Below, one piece after another: positions 1 to 5,344 of a stretch of 5,344 nucleotides of DNA (positions within the stretch are counted from its first letter, which is position 1; every line of letters starts with the position of its first letter). The stretch lies in assembly GCA_027533185.1 (NCBI GenBank), contig JAPZTS010000015.1, positions 1 through 5,344 on the forward strand, written 5' to 3'. The translations under genes were made by a program, and so were the position numbers. The notes under the pieces were generated by a model. That model searched no databases and was not told where the DNA came from. It saw only the letters and a program-made list of their open reading frames with translations. This DNA is from Leptospira sp. Its GTDB lineage: Bacteria; Spirochaetota; Leptospiria; Leptospirales; Leptospiraceae.

Positions 1-533
1 GGATGTGGAGCATTTGAAAATCCATTTGCACCAATGATGTAGGATTTTTTTGTAGTCTCATCCACACGAACATGGCAATTCGCACAAGTAATGGCTTCCT
101 TTTCCATGTCAGCGTCATAGTTTGGATTCGGTACTTCGATAGGTTTTAATATATCTCCACCCTGAAGTCCAACAACTAAAGTTTCTCTTTGGTTTTCAAT
201 TGGAATATGGCAATTGAGACACAACCACTTAGGGGAAGTTTCTTTTTGTAACTCAGCTTGGAATTGCAGATCAGATAAAGCATGTGCATGAGTAGAAAGA
301 GACCATTCTTTATAAATTTCAGTATGGCATTTACCGCAATTACTAGCTCTCACATCACCTACACCTTCTAACGGTGGTAAGTATCCAATAGGATTGGCCC
401 AAACCTTATTTCCAAATACTTCGGAGATGGGAACTGACTTACGTTTATCATATATGTAGTAACAACACACAATTAAAACAACACTCGAGACAACTAAAAA
501 AAGAGTTTTATACCTTCGGTTCAATTGTTTCAT
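1..533 (-). CDS. Membrane-anchored multiheme c-type cytochrome (cytochrome c554-like), 3' end outside the window
   Basis: This is the first 177 codons of a gene that runs off the left edge. Residues 1-9 are basic (MKQLNRRYK) and residues 10-28 are hydrophobic, giving a signal peptide or N-terminal anchor. C23-C24 lie in the hydrophobic stretch without a clear lipobox. Three CxxCH haem c sites are visible: C66-H70, C105-H109 and C150-H154. After the first comes TEIYKEWSLSTHAHA, which resembles the CxxCH-x3-Y-x2-W-x2-S-x-HA arrangement of cytochrome c554-type multihaem proteins, where downstream His residues act as distal haem ligands. The likely role is electron transfer outside the cytoplasmic membrane. 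More haem sites may follow beyond the edge. The start is the ATG one base after the rhodanese stop codon; there is no strong Shine-Dalgarno sequence, so translation is probably coupled to the rhodanese. The haem sites are certain; the exact subfamily and redox partner are not. Confidence 0.9.
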   Translation of the reverse strand, partial: MKQLNRRYKTLFLVVSSVVLIVCCYYIYDKRKSVPISEVFGNKVWANPIGYLPPLEGVGDVRASNCGKCHTEIYKEWSLSTHAHALSDLQFQAELQKETSPKWLCLNCHIPIENQRETLVVGLQGGDILKPIEVPNPNYDADMEKEAITCANCHVRVDETTKKSYIIGANGFSNAPH

Positions 534-534
534 T

Positions 535-1452
535 TTAACGAGTTAACGGAAGTTTGGAATCATCAGACCATTCCCACATCGATCCTGGGTAGTTTTTAGC
601 ATTATAGCCATAGGTTCTCAAAACCCCAACTACCCACGCAGAACGAATTCCACCGGTGCAGTAAACAGCAATTGTATCATCTTTCTTTATATTCAAATCG
701 TTAAACAACTTCTCTACTTCTGCTTGGGATCGGATAGAACTATCGCGTTTCATAAGTTCTTTGAAATATAAAGGAATGGCTCCAGGAATATGACCACCAT
801 TTGACTCACCATACGGAGTGGAGCCAGAAAACTCTCTCGGTTCTCTTACATCTAAAACTTTGAATCCAGCCTGATTTAGGGAACTCAAAATCTCATTTTT
901 TTCAATCGTATAATTCTGGTATGACGACCCTTTCTTTTTTTTTCGCACAGAGTCATTCTGCTTCTCAATGGAATTGAGTGCTTTTTCTAAAGATTTTGGT
1001 TTCCAGCTACCTGTCAAAAAATACGAATTCGAAAAGCCAGCTTCCCGCAAACTCCATACAATTCTACCTTCTTCACCAAATCCTGAAAACCCGTCTCCCA
1101 CAACCAAAACTTCGGATTCTTTTTCAATACCAAAGTTTTCCAATTCTTTAAGTACCGCTTGCTTTTCTAAAAGTTTTCCCTGGTTTGGCCTGTCCTCACG
1201 GGAAAGCTTTTCCCATGAAATTGGCTTCGCTTGTTGGATAGGATTTACCTTTCGATTTAAAAAACTACGTGTATCCAAAACTAGAGGCTTTTTTGAAAAT
1301 TGACTCGAAACCTCATTTTCGCTGACAAACCATCTCTCTCGGGAAGCTTCCGGACCAGGTTTCGTCGGGTTTCCATGGATTTGTAGCCAGAATGACCATA
1401 CCATTGCGGCCACAAAAAAGAATGTTCCATACGACTGAGCCAAAATCTTCAT
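535..1452 (-). CDS. Tandem-domain rhodanese (thiosulfate sulfurtransferase-like), N-terminally anchored
   Basis: A 305-residue protein with two rhodanese domains, the usual length of a thiosulfate or mercaptopyruvate sulfurtransferase plus an export segment. Residues 8-25 are hydrophobic after a short basic start, suggesting a signal anchor and a periplasmic location. The N-terminal domain (about 41-150) keeps the D-x-R motif (LDTR, D60-R62), but its active-site loop reads GDGFSGFGEEGR (119-130) with no Cys, as in the inactive N-domains of this family. The C-terminal domain (about 180-305) has LDVREPREF (200-208), GHIPGAIP (220-227), and the catalytic loop C265-TGGIR, then SMWEWS near the end. 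A Lys-rich linker (170-174) joins the domains. An alternative ATG two codons upstream (1458) is rejected because AAAGGAG abuts it, while the same site lies 6 bases before the chosen start. It is the first gene of a unit with the multihaem cytochrome. The family is clear; the sulfur donor and acceptor are unknown. Confidence 0.92.
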   Translation of the reverse strand: MKILAQSYGTFFFVAAMVWSFWLQIHGNPTKPGPEASRERWFVSENEVSSQFSKKPLVLDTRSFLNRKVNPIQQAKPISWEKLSREDRPNQGKLLEKQAVLKELENFGIEKESEVLVVGDGFSGFGEEGRIVWSLREAGFSNSYFLTGSWKPKSLEKALNSIEKQNDSVRKKKKGSSYQNYTIEKNEILSSLNQAGFKVLDVREPREFSGSTPYGESNGGHIPGAIPLYFKELMKRDSSIRSQAEVEKLFNDLNIKKDDTIAVYCTGGIRSAWVVGVLRTYGYNAKNYPGSMWEWSDDSKLPLTR

Positions 1453-1458
1453 TCCCAT

Positions 1459-1465
1459 CTCCTTT
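1459..1465 (-). promoter_or_regulatory. Ribosome binding site that decides the rhodanese start
   Basis: On the minus strand AAAGGAG lies 6 bases before the ATG at 1452 and directly touches the ATG at 1458. Normal Shine-Dalgarno spacing therefore supports the downstream ATG as the true start. Confidence 0.75.
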
Positions 1466-1476
1466 GATTTTCAGGA

Positions 1477-1507
1477 TTTATCCTCTTTTAAGACAGACAA
1501 ATGTCAA
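1477..1507 (-). promoter_or_regulatory. Candidate sigma70-type promoter for the rhodanese-cytochrome unit
   Basis: On the minus strand a perfect -35 box TTGACA (1507-1502) is followed after 19 bases by GATAAA (1482-1477), a moderate -10 match. The spacing is longer than the ideal 17, which suggests a weak promoter or one that needs an activator. It lies 25 bases upstream of the chosen start codon. The call rests on consensus matching only. Confidence 0.4.
1496..1505. promoter_or_regulatory. Short inverted repeat overlapping the -35 box, possible operator
   Basis: GACAAATGTC has 4-base complementary arms (GACA/TGTC) around AA, and it covers most of the TTGACA -35 box of the minus-strand promoter. 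A longer-range pair, AGACAA (1495-1500) and TTGTCT (1544-1549), has the same half-site sequence, so three related half-sites lie in this divergent region. Short AT-rich palindromes arise by chance, so this is suggestive only. Confidence 0.25.
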
Positions 1508-1546
1508 TAAAATAAACTTTTTATCCAATAAAACGAATTTTTCTTG

Positions 1547-1552
1547 TCTAAT
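1547..1552 (+). promoter_or_regulatory. Possible -10 box for the plus-strand operon
   Basis: TCTAAT matches TATAAT at five of six positions and lies 37 bases upstream of the DUF4395 start codon, a suitable distance. No convincing -35 hexamer is seen 16-18 bases upstream. It overlaps the TTGTCT half-site noted at 1544-1549. Confidence 0.22.
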
Positions 1553-1575
1553 CCACAGAATTTTTCAGAAAGGAC

Positions 1576-1583
1576 AGAAGGAG
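1576..1583 (+). promoter_or_regulatory. Ribosome binding site of the DUF4395 gene
   Basis: AGAAGGAG lies 6 bases before the ATG at 1590. It fixes the start there rather than at an in-frame ATG 198 bases upstream (1392), which would lie inside the oppositely oriented rhodanese gene. Confidence 0.8.
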
Positions 1584-1589
1584 TTCCCA

Positions 1590-2069
1590 ATGAAACTAGG
1601 CTACTATCCAGATGTTGTGAATGAAAATGTCACGAGAATTGTCGCTTCAACCGTTGTGGTATTCGGTGTAATTTCGATCGTACTTCCAAATCCGTACACA
1701 ATCTCACTCCTAATTTTTGGTTTTTTGCTGAGGGTTAGCTTTGGTCCGCGATACGAGCCCTTTGTCGTTTTTACGAATCGAATTTTGGTGCCCCGCCTGA
1801 AAGTTTCCTTTGTTCCAGTTCCTGGCCCGCCAAAACGTTTTGCCCAATTGATCGGATTGTTATTTAGCATCACTTCACTTCTATTCCTTCTGCAAGGCCT
1901 TTCTCCGCACTTCCAAATTACAATGGCAATCCTCGTTTTCTTTGCTTCTTTAGAATCGTTTTTGGGATGGTGTGCAGGTTGTTTTGTTTTTGGACTACTG
2001 ATGAAACTTGGTGTTATTCCTCAAGAAATCTGTGAACGATGTAACAACTTAAAGTTTAACGAAGAGTAG
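1590..2069 (+). CDS. DUF4395-family integral membrane protein with two Cys pairs
   Basis: A 159-residue membrane protein with the features of the DUF4395 family: GPRYEPF (52-58) followed by a conserved Asn-Arg (63-64), a PGPPKRFAQ segment (78-86), a WCAGCFVF motif (127-134), and a C-terminal PQEICERC (144-151). Hydrophobic segments lie near 17-33, 36-50, 86-104 and 108-138, so about four membrane passes are likely. C128/C131 sit at the end of the last membrane segment and C148/C151 just after it; such paired CxxC cysteines could form a disulfide, carry persulfide or bind a metal. The family has no established biochemical function that I can state with confidence. Its position, divergent from a rhodanese and followed by further genes in the same direction, suggests a role in sulfur or thiol chemistry at the membrane. 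It ends 11 bases before the glycosyltransferase and is probably the first gene of that operon. Confidence 0.85.
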   Translation: MKLGYYPDVVNENVTRIVASTVVVFGVISIVLPNPYTISLLIFGFLLRVSFGPRYEPFVVFTNRILVPRLKVSFVPVPGPPKRFAQLIGLLFSITSLLFLLQGLSPHFQITMAILVFFASLESFLGWCAGCFVFGLLMKLGVIPQEICERCNNLKFNEE

Positions 2070-2080
2070 TTGTAACAATC

Positions 2081-3313
2081 ATGCCAACTATTGGATTTTT
2101 CCTTATAGGATTTATCCTCTATAGTGCTTTTTACTCAACTTTTATCTTCATAAGGAATTCTTTTTTTAAATCGTATTTCCTTCCTATGCTTGGGTTCAAT
2201 TTTCTATTGAAATTTATTTTAGCAACCCTGCCTCCTTTTTTAGAGGACGATTGGGCAAGATACATATGGGAAGGAAATCTGATTCTGAAACGTTTGTCCC
2301 CATACATCTATACTCCAGAATCCTTTTTTACAAAACAAGATCTAGCTGTTGACCTAACAAACCTTTTGTCTATAATCAATCACCCTGATTGGACTTCTAT
2401 CTACTCCCCCATCGTACTTTTATTCTTTTCATTATCATTTCCAAAAACGTACATTGGTGTAAAAATTCTCTACATTCTATTAGAATTTTTTTCGTTAGGT
2501 TACATGTTAGCAATTTTGGGCAGGAAGTGGACAGTTCTATTTCTATTTTTCCCATTATATCTCAAAGAAGTATTTTGGAATGCGCTTTTTGAAATACTTT
2601 GTTTGCTTTGCTTTTTTACAGCGATCTATACACTGAAAAATAAAAGAACATTTTTTTTGGGTATACTATCAGGTTTTCTTATCTTGATCAAGATAACTGC
2701 ATTTCCTTTGGTAGCTAGACTTATCGCCTTCGTATATAACAAAAGACTCTATCAGACAAAAATCATTTTTGGTTTTCTGGTTGGTATCGTTTCGCCAATG
2801 TTACTTTTCTCGATTCTCACTAAAGACTTTTCTTTGGACTTCGGTTATAAAAATCTGATTCAATTCGGAAAACAATTTGAGTTTAATTTTTTTTTGAAAC
2901 ATTCATTAGTTGATCATTTTTGGATCGGATTACTTTTCCTTATTTTCCCTTCATTTCTTCTCTTGATAAGAATTCTCGTGACTGAAAAAAGAGTTTTGAA
3001 TATTGATTTTGTCTTCTTCCTAGTTTCCTTAGCCTTGGTGGTGGTTTTACCAGTGAACAATGCTTGGTATTTTTTAATTCCCCTTCCCTTTTGGATTGTA
3101 TCAAAAAAAAGAACCATTGTTCCACTCATCCTCCTCTCTACTCCGCAACTTTCCTATCTTACATTTTTGAATCTGGGTTGGGGATTTTCTGAAGTTTATG
3201 CAATACCAGATAACATACTATACATTCAGGCAGTTTCCTATTCAATCTGCTTAATTCAACTTAATAGAAATTATTCATTTTACTTTACATTATATCCAAT
3301 ATATAGAACATAG
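2081..3313 (+). CDS. Polytopic GT-C-like glycosyltransferase (mannosyltransferase-like)
   Basis: A 410-residue, very hydrophobic protein with roughly ten or more membrane segments. The first loop, after segments near 3-24 and 33-50, carries EDDWARYIWEGN (55-66) and then SPYIYTPE (73-80). A second loop has NHPDWTSIYSP (100-110). These match the D-D-x2-RY-x-W-[DE]-G, N/S-PY-x3-P and P-x-[WF]-x-x-I-Y-x-P signatures of bacterial GT-C enzymes related to polyprenyl-phosphate-dependent mannosyltransferases, in which the first-loop acidic residues are catalytic. A sugar from a lipid-phosphate donor would be added on the outer face of the membrane. The substrate is not predictable. The 11-base gap to DUF4395 suggests co-transcription, but no good Shine-Dalgarno sequence precedes the ATG, so translation may be coupled or weak. 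The gene is more AT-rich than its neighbours and contains long homopolymers (T8 at 2651, T9 at 2887, A8 at 3103). A general membrane protein is the fallback call. Confidence 0.75.
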   Translation: MPTIGFFLIGFILYSAFYSTFIFIRNSFFKSYFLPMLGFNFLLKFILATLPPFLEDDWARYIWEGNLILKRLSPYIYTPESFFTKQDLAVDLTNLLSIINHPDWTSIYSPIVLLFFSLSFPKTYIGVKILYILLEFFSLGYMLAILGRKWTVLFLFFPLYLKEVFWNALFEILCLLCFFTAIYTLKNKRTFFLGILSGFLILIKITAFPLVARLIAFVYNKRLYQTKIIFGFLVGIVSPMLLFSILTKDFSLDFGYKNLIQFGKQFEFNFFLKHSLVDHFWIGLLFLIFPSFLLLIRILVTEKRVLNIDFVFFLVSLALVVVLPVNNAWYFLIPLPFWIVSKKRTIVPLILLSTPQLSYLTFLNLGWGFSEVYAIPDNILYIQAVSYSICLIQLNRNYSFYFTLYPIYRT

Positions 3314-3328
3314 AGTTACCCAAGCCAT

Positions 3329-3334
3329 GGGGGA
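3329..3334 (+). promoter_or_regulatory. Ribosome binding site of the XRE regulator
   Basis: GGGGGA lies 6 bases before the ATG at 3341. It is stronger than any site in front of the preceding glycosyltransferase. The overlapping ATG at 3327 is out of frame. Confidence 0.6.
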
Positions 3335-3340
3335 TATTGG

Positions 3341-3949
3341 ATGGATACGAAAGATACCTTTACCACAGATACAACAAAATCCAGTGTAGACGAACAATTG
3401 GCTCTAGTTCTTGCAGAAAAGCTTCGTTCCAGGCGGCTGGAGCTGGGATTTTCTATGGAAAAACTAGCAAAACTTTCATCTGTTAGCCGAGGTATGCTTG
3501 GGCTTATTGAATCCGGGAAATCCATGCCGAGCATTGGAATACTATGGAAACTCTCAAAAGCTCTTCGAACACCTATTGGAGAGATGATACCCGATCTTTT
3601 CTCCCAAATGCCAAAGTATATCTCAAAAAATGAAGGAAAAACCTGGAATTCATTGGATTTTTCACAATCATCACGTTTGATTCAGACTGATGAAAAGGAC
3701 CGAGTCGTATTAATTGAATGGATAGTAAAAGATGGCACCCTAAACCACTTTGGCAACATAATTGCCCTGGCTGACTTTAAAATTGTTCAGACCTTAGGAA
3801 AATCAAAAATCATTTTAAGATCTAAGGAATTTATTCTAGAGGAAGGAGATATTCTCTCTCTACCCAAACAAGAGTTAATTTCTATAGAAAAGTTAGGCTC
3901 GGGCGATTCCAAACTTTTAGGGATCGGCTATAGAAGCCTCAAATCATGA
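3341..3949 (+). CDS. XRE-family HTH transcriptional regulator with cupin-like C-terminal domain
   Basis: A 202-residue protein. Residues 1-17 are a Thr/Asp-rich, probably disordered tail. Residues 20-83 form a typical HTH_3/XRE domain: LRSRRLELGFSMEKLAKLS is helices 1-2, VSRGMLGLIESGK (48-60) is the recognition helix and turn, and PSIGILWKLSKAL (63-75) continues the fold. The C-terminal part (about 90-200) has the length and position of the cupin sensor domain in HTH-cupin regulators, and EEGDIL near its end resembles cupin motif 2, but the metal-binding His residues of true cupins are missing. It may bind a ligand without metal, or the domain may be degenerate. It lies 27 bases after the glycosyltransferase and is probably the last gene of the operon. 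Some HTH-cupin regulators (such as SutR of E. coli) act on sulfur genes, so control of the surrounding rhodanese genes is a reasonable inference but is unproven. Confidence 0.85.
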   Translation: MDTKDTFTTDTTKSSVDEQLALVLAEKLRSRRLELGFSMEKLAKLSSVSRGMLGLIESGKSMPSIGILWKLSKALRTPIGEMIPDLFSQMPKYISKNEGKTWNSLDFSQSSRLIQTDEKDRVVLIEWIVKDGTLNHFGNIIALADFKIVQTLGKSKIILRSKEFILEEGDILSLPKQELISIEKLGSGDSKLLGIGYRSLKS

Positions 3950-3972
3950 TTGTCCCATCAAATCCTGGAAAC

Positions 3973-4019
3973 TTGCGTAATTTGATATTCAATATATAAT
4001 AATTTATTTCTGCTATAAT
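3973..4019 (+). promoter_or_regulatory. Promoter region of the lipoprotein gene (two overlapping candidates)
   Basis: The 181-base gap 3950-4130 holds two perfect TATAAT boxes. The first (3995-4000) follows TTGCGT (3973-3978) by 16 bases. The second (4014-4019) is preceded by TG-C, giving an extended -10 TGCTATAAT (4011-4019), which can work without a -35 box. Starting from the second, the 5' leader would be about 100 bases. No GC-rich terminator for the upstream operon is seen in this gap. Confidence 0.5.
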
Positions 4020-4118
4020 AGATTTTATTATTTCTCTCCAAAGGCTCATTTCTAGATTCAGATTACTTACTAACTCATTGGTGCATAACCCCTACAATGC
4101 GTTTGTAAAATTTTGATT

Positions 4119-4124
4119 AAGGAA
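4119..4124 (+). promoter_or_regulatory. Ribosome binding site of the lipoprotein gene
   Basis: AAGGAA lies 6 bases before the ATG at 4131, which also begins a good signal peptide. Confidence 0.65.
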
Positions 4125-4130
4125 ACTAAA

Positions 4131-5344
4131 ATGAAACTAACAACTATACGGTTGTTCTCTTTGTTTACACTTGCGGGGTTACTAAGTGTCTGCAAGACGA
4201 ATAAAGATAACAATGATACAAATCTTCTCCTCGCCGCTTTTCTTTTGCAAGGTGGAATAAAAGTGAATTCTGCCGCAGACATTGCACGGGAATCAAATGA
4301 CGACTACAACCTCAACGAGTACGGACTGATCACTCCTTCGACTTTAGGCAAATGGGTGAACAATTGGAACGGTACAAAACCGCCAGGTATCAACGGAAAA
4401 CTTGTGATCTTACAGAATGGTGTTGGTCCAAGTGGTTCGCAATATATTGCGGGCAATGGAAGCGACGTTTTTGTATATTCTTTTAACTTTGCCAATGGCG
4501 CAGGCTCGCTCGCTGGAGGTGATGGTTTTAGTCAAAAACGTAATAACGGATTGGCTGATACTACATCGCTTATTGCTGATGGACCAAAAGTGGATAGAAT
4601 TTTGAATCTATATGGAATAGATCCACTAAATGATTTGGTTGTTTTTGTATCCACTGCCAATGCGGCAAACCATGTACAAGGTACGTTACGTGGGTTTTAT
4701 TCGTTAAGATACTGGGGGATAGATGCAAAAAACCTAGCTTTCCTAAACGGAACTCTTCCAAGACTTGTAGTCAGTAATCCTGGATTTGTTCCTTTTAAAA
4801 GCTCTACAGATACTCCACCGTCATTAAACAATGTGTATTCTGTAAAACAAGTTCGGGTTGATAACACTATCTTAATGTTACCACTTGAAGATGTAATCAC
4901 TGCTGTAAGGAATCCAAATAACGTACAAGTTCCAGGCCTAACATCAAGAATTTTTATTTCTGACGCACGATCTTCATCGGGAAGCAGCAATGAATACAAT
5001 GGAGTTGCAAGAAGCACACAACACGAAGTTAGTGGAAAGTATACCGGCTTTGAAGGAAGAATCAAAGGTGCAAAAGATATTCCTTGGGTTGATCTATTAG
5101 ATTCTGATTTTCGATTCAAACCCAAAGCTGATCTAAAAGCATACTATAATGGTAAAGGATACGAAAAAGGGCAAACTGCGATTCAACTTTGTCGAACAAA
5201 CAACCGTTCGCAGGTAACAGGATTTTCGTATATTGCAATTTTAGGGTACCCAACAACTTACTATGATGGTAGTTGGATTGAGTGGGGAAGCCTAACGGGT
5301 GGTGGCCCTGCTCCTAAACTTCCCGCGGATTCACCATTTAGAAC
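4131..5344 (+). CDS. Rhodanese-like tandem sulfurtransferase lipoprotein, 3' end outside the window
   Basis: At least 404 codons, open to the right edge. Residues 1-20 are a lipoprotein signal with a spirochete-style lipobox LSVC; C21 is the lipid site. A Lys/Asn/Asp stretch and a Leu-rich block follow, as in many Leptospira lipoproteins. The body is a diverged pair of rhodanese domains. The N-domain (about 60-215) has LVILQNG (91-97) where D-x-R is expected, and VVFVSTANAAN (170-180) where the Cys loop is expected, followed by a rhodanese-like RGFYSLRYWGID (187-198) and LNGTLPRL. The C-domain has SDARS (277-281), an EYNG segment, GRIKGA (309-314) in place of GHIPGA, and an active-site loop C354-RTNNR, then DGSWIEW. 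The N-domain is therefore inactive and C354 is the predicted catalytic residue. It is lipid-anchored, probably in the outer membrane or facing the periplasm. It has its own promoter and may be controlled by the adjacent XRE protein. The substrate is unknown. Confidence 0.85.
   Translation, partial: MKLTTIRLFSLFTLAGLLSVCKTNKDNNDTNLLLAAFLLQGGIKVNSAADIARESNDDYNLNEYGLITPSTLGKWVNNWNGTKPPGINGKLVILQNGVGPSGSQYIAGNGSDVFVYSFNFANGAGSLAGGDGFSQKRNNGLADTTSLIADGPKVDRILNLYGIDPLNDLVVFVSTANAANHVQGTLRGFYSLRYWGIDAKNLAFLNGTLPRLVVSNPGFVPFKSSTDTPPSLNNVYSVKQVRVDNTILMLPLEDVITAVRNPNNVQVPGLTSRIFISDARSSSGSSNEYNGVARSTQHEVSGKYTGFEGRIKGAKDIPWVDLLDSDFRFKPKADLKAYYNGKGYEKGQTAIQLCRTNNRSQVTGFSYIAILGYPTTYYDGSWIEWGSLTGGGPAPKLPADSPFR

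Noticed and set aside
968..1303. Plus-strand open frame of 111 codons
   Set aside because: It lies antisense within the well-supported rhodanese gene, is Ser/Phe-rich with no recognisable domain, and has no ribosome binding site.
1392..1589. N-terminal extension of the DUF4395 gene
   Set aside because: It overlaps the divergent rhodanese gene and its promoter region; a strong Shine-Dalgarno sequence and the family start point to 1590.
2914..3129. Two overlapping minus-strand open frames
   Set aside because: They are basic, low-complexity shadows of membrane-segment codons in the glycosyltransferase.
3316..3534. Minus-strand open frame of 72 codons
   Set aside because: It is antisense to the conserved HTH domain of the XRE regulator and has no domain of its own.
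3942..3951. Perfect palindrome AATCATGATT over the XRE stop codon
   Set aside because: It is a short AT-rich palindrome with no partner site elsewhere in the window; chance is sufficient.
4015..4031. ATAATA/TATTAT hairpin as a terminator
   Set aside because: The stem is six A/T pairs only, too weak to terminate, and it overlaps the extended -10 box of the next gene.
4697..5125. Minus-strand open frame of 142 codons
   Set aside because: It is antisense to the lipoprotein, whose plus-strand frame carries a signal peptide and rhodanese motifs.
1..5344. tRNA, rRNA, CRISPR array, insertion sequence or riboswitch
   Set aside because: No cloverleaf, spaced repeats, transposase motifs or terminal inverted repeats were seen, and the two larger gaps hold only promoter-like sequence.

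Overview
The window looks like a chromosomal piece of a low-GC spirochete, most likely a Leptospira (probably a saprophytic or environmental lineage). This is inferred from AT-rich coding sequence, a spirochete-style lipobox (L-S-V-C), and an Asn/Asp/Lys stretch followed by a Leu-rich block just after the lipid-attachment Cys, a pattern common in Leptospira lipoproteins. The genus was judged from sequence style, not from a database match.

Layout. On the minus strand a two-gene unit is read leftwards from a divergent intergenic region near 1453-1589. The first gene is a membrane-anchored tandem-rhodanese sulfurtransferase (535-1452). One base after its stop codon begins a membrane-anchored multiheme c-type cytochrome (533 to beyond position 1). 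On the plus strand, from the same intergenic region, comes a small DUF4395 membrane protein with paired cysteines (1590-2069), then a polytopic GT-C-like glycosyltransferase (2081-3313), then an XRE-type regulator with a degenerate cupin-like C-terminus (3341-3949). Gaps of 11 and 27 bases suggest one operon. After a 181-base promoter-containing gap comes a second tandem-rhodanese protein, this time a lipoprotein (4131 to beyond 5344).

How the genes may work together. Two different non-cytoplasmic tandem rhodaneses, a multiheme cytochrome and a Cys-pair membrane protein lie within 5.3 kb. In both rhodaneses the N-terminal domain lacks a catalytic Cys and the C-terminal domain keeps one. The simplest inference is a cell-envelope module for sulfane-sulfur transfer or thiosulfate metabolism coupled to electron transfer, possibly controlled by the HTH regulator. 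The glycosyltransferase does not obviously fit and may be a passenger. The substrate and the direction of electron flow cannot be read from the sequence.

No tRNA, rRNA, CRISPR array, insertion sequence or GC-rich intrinsic terminator was seen. Only two non-coding stretches exceed 100 bases (1453-1589 and 3950-4130), and both hold candidate promoters.
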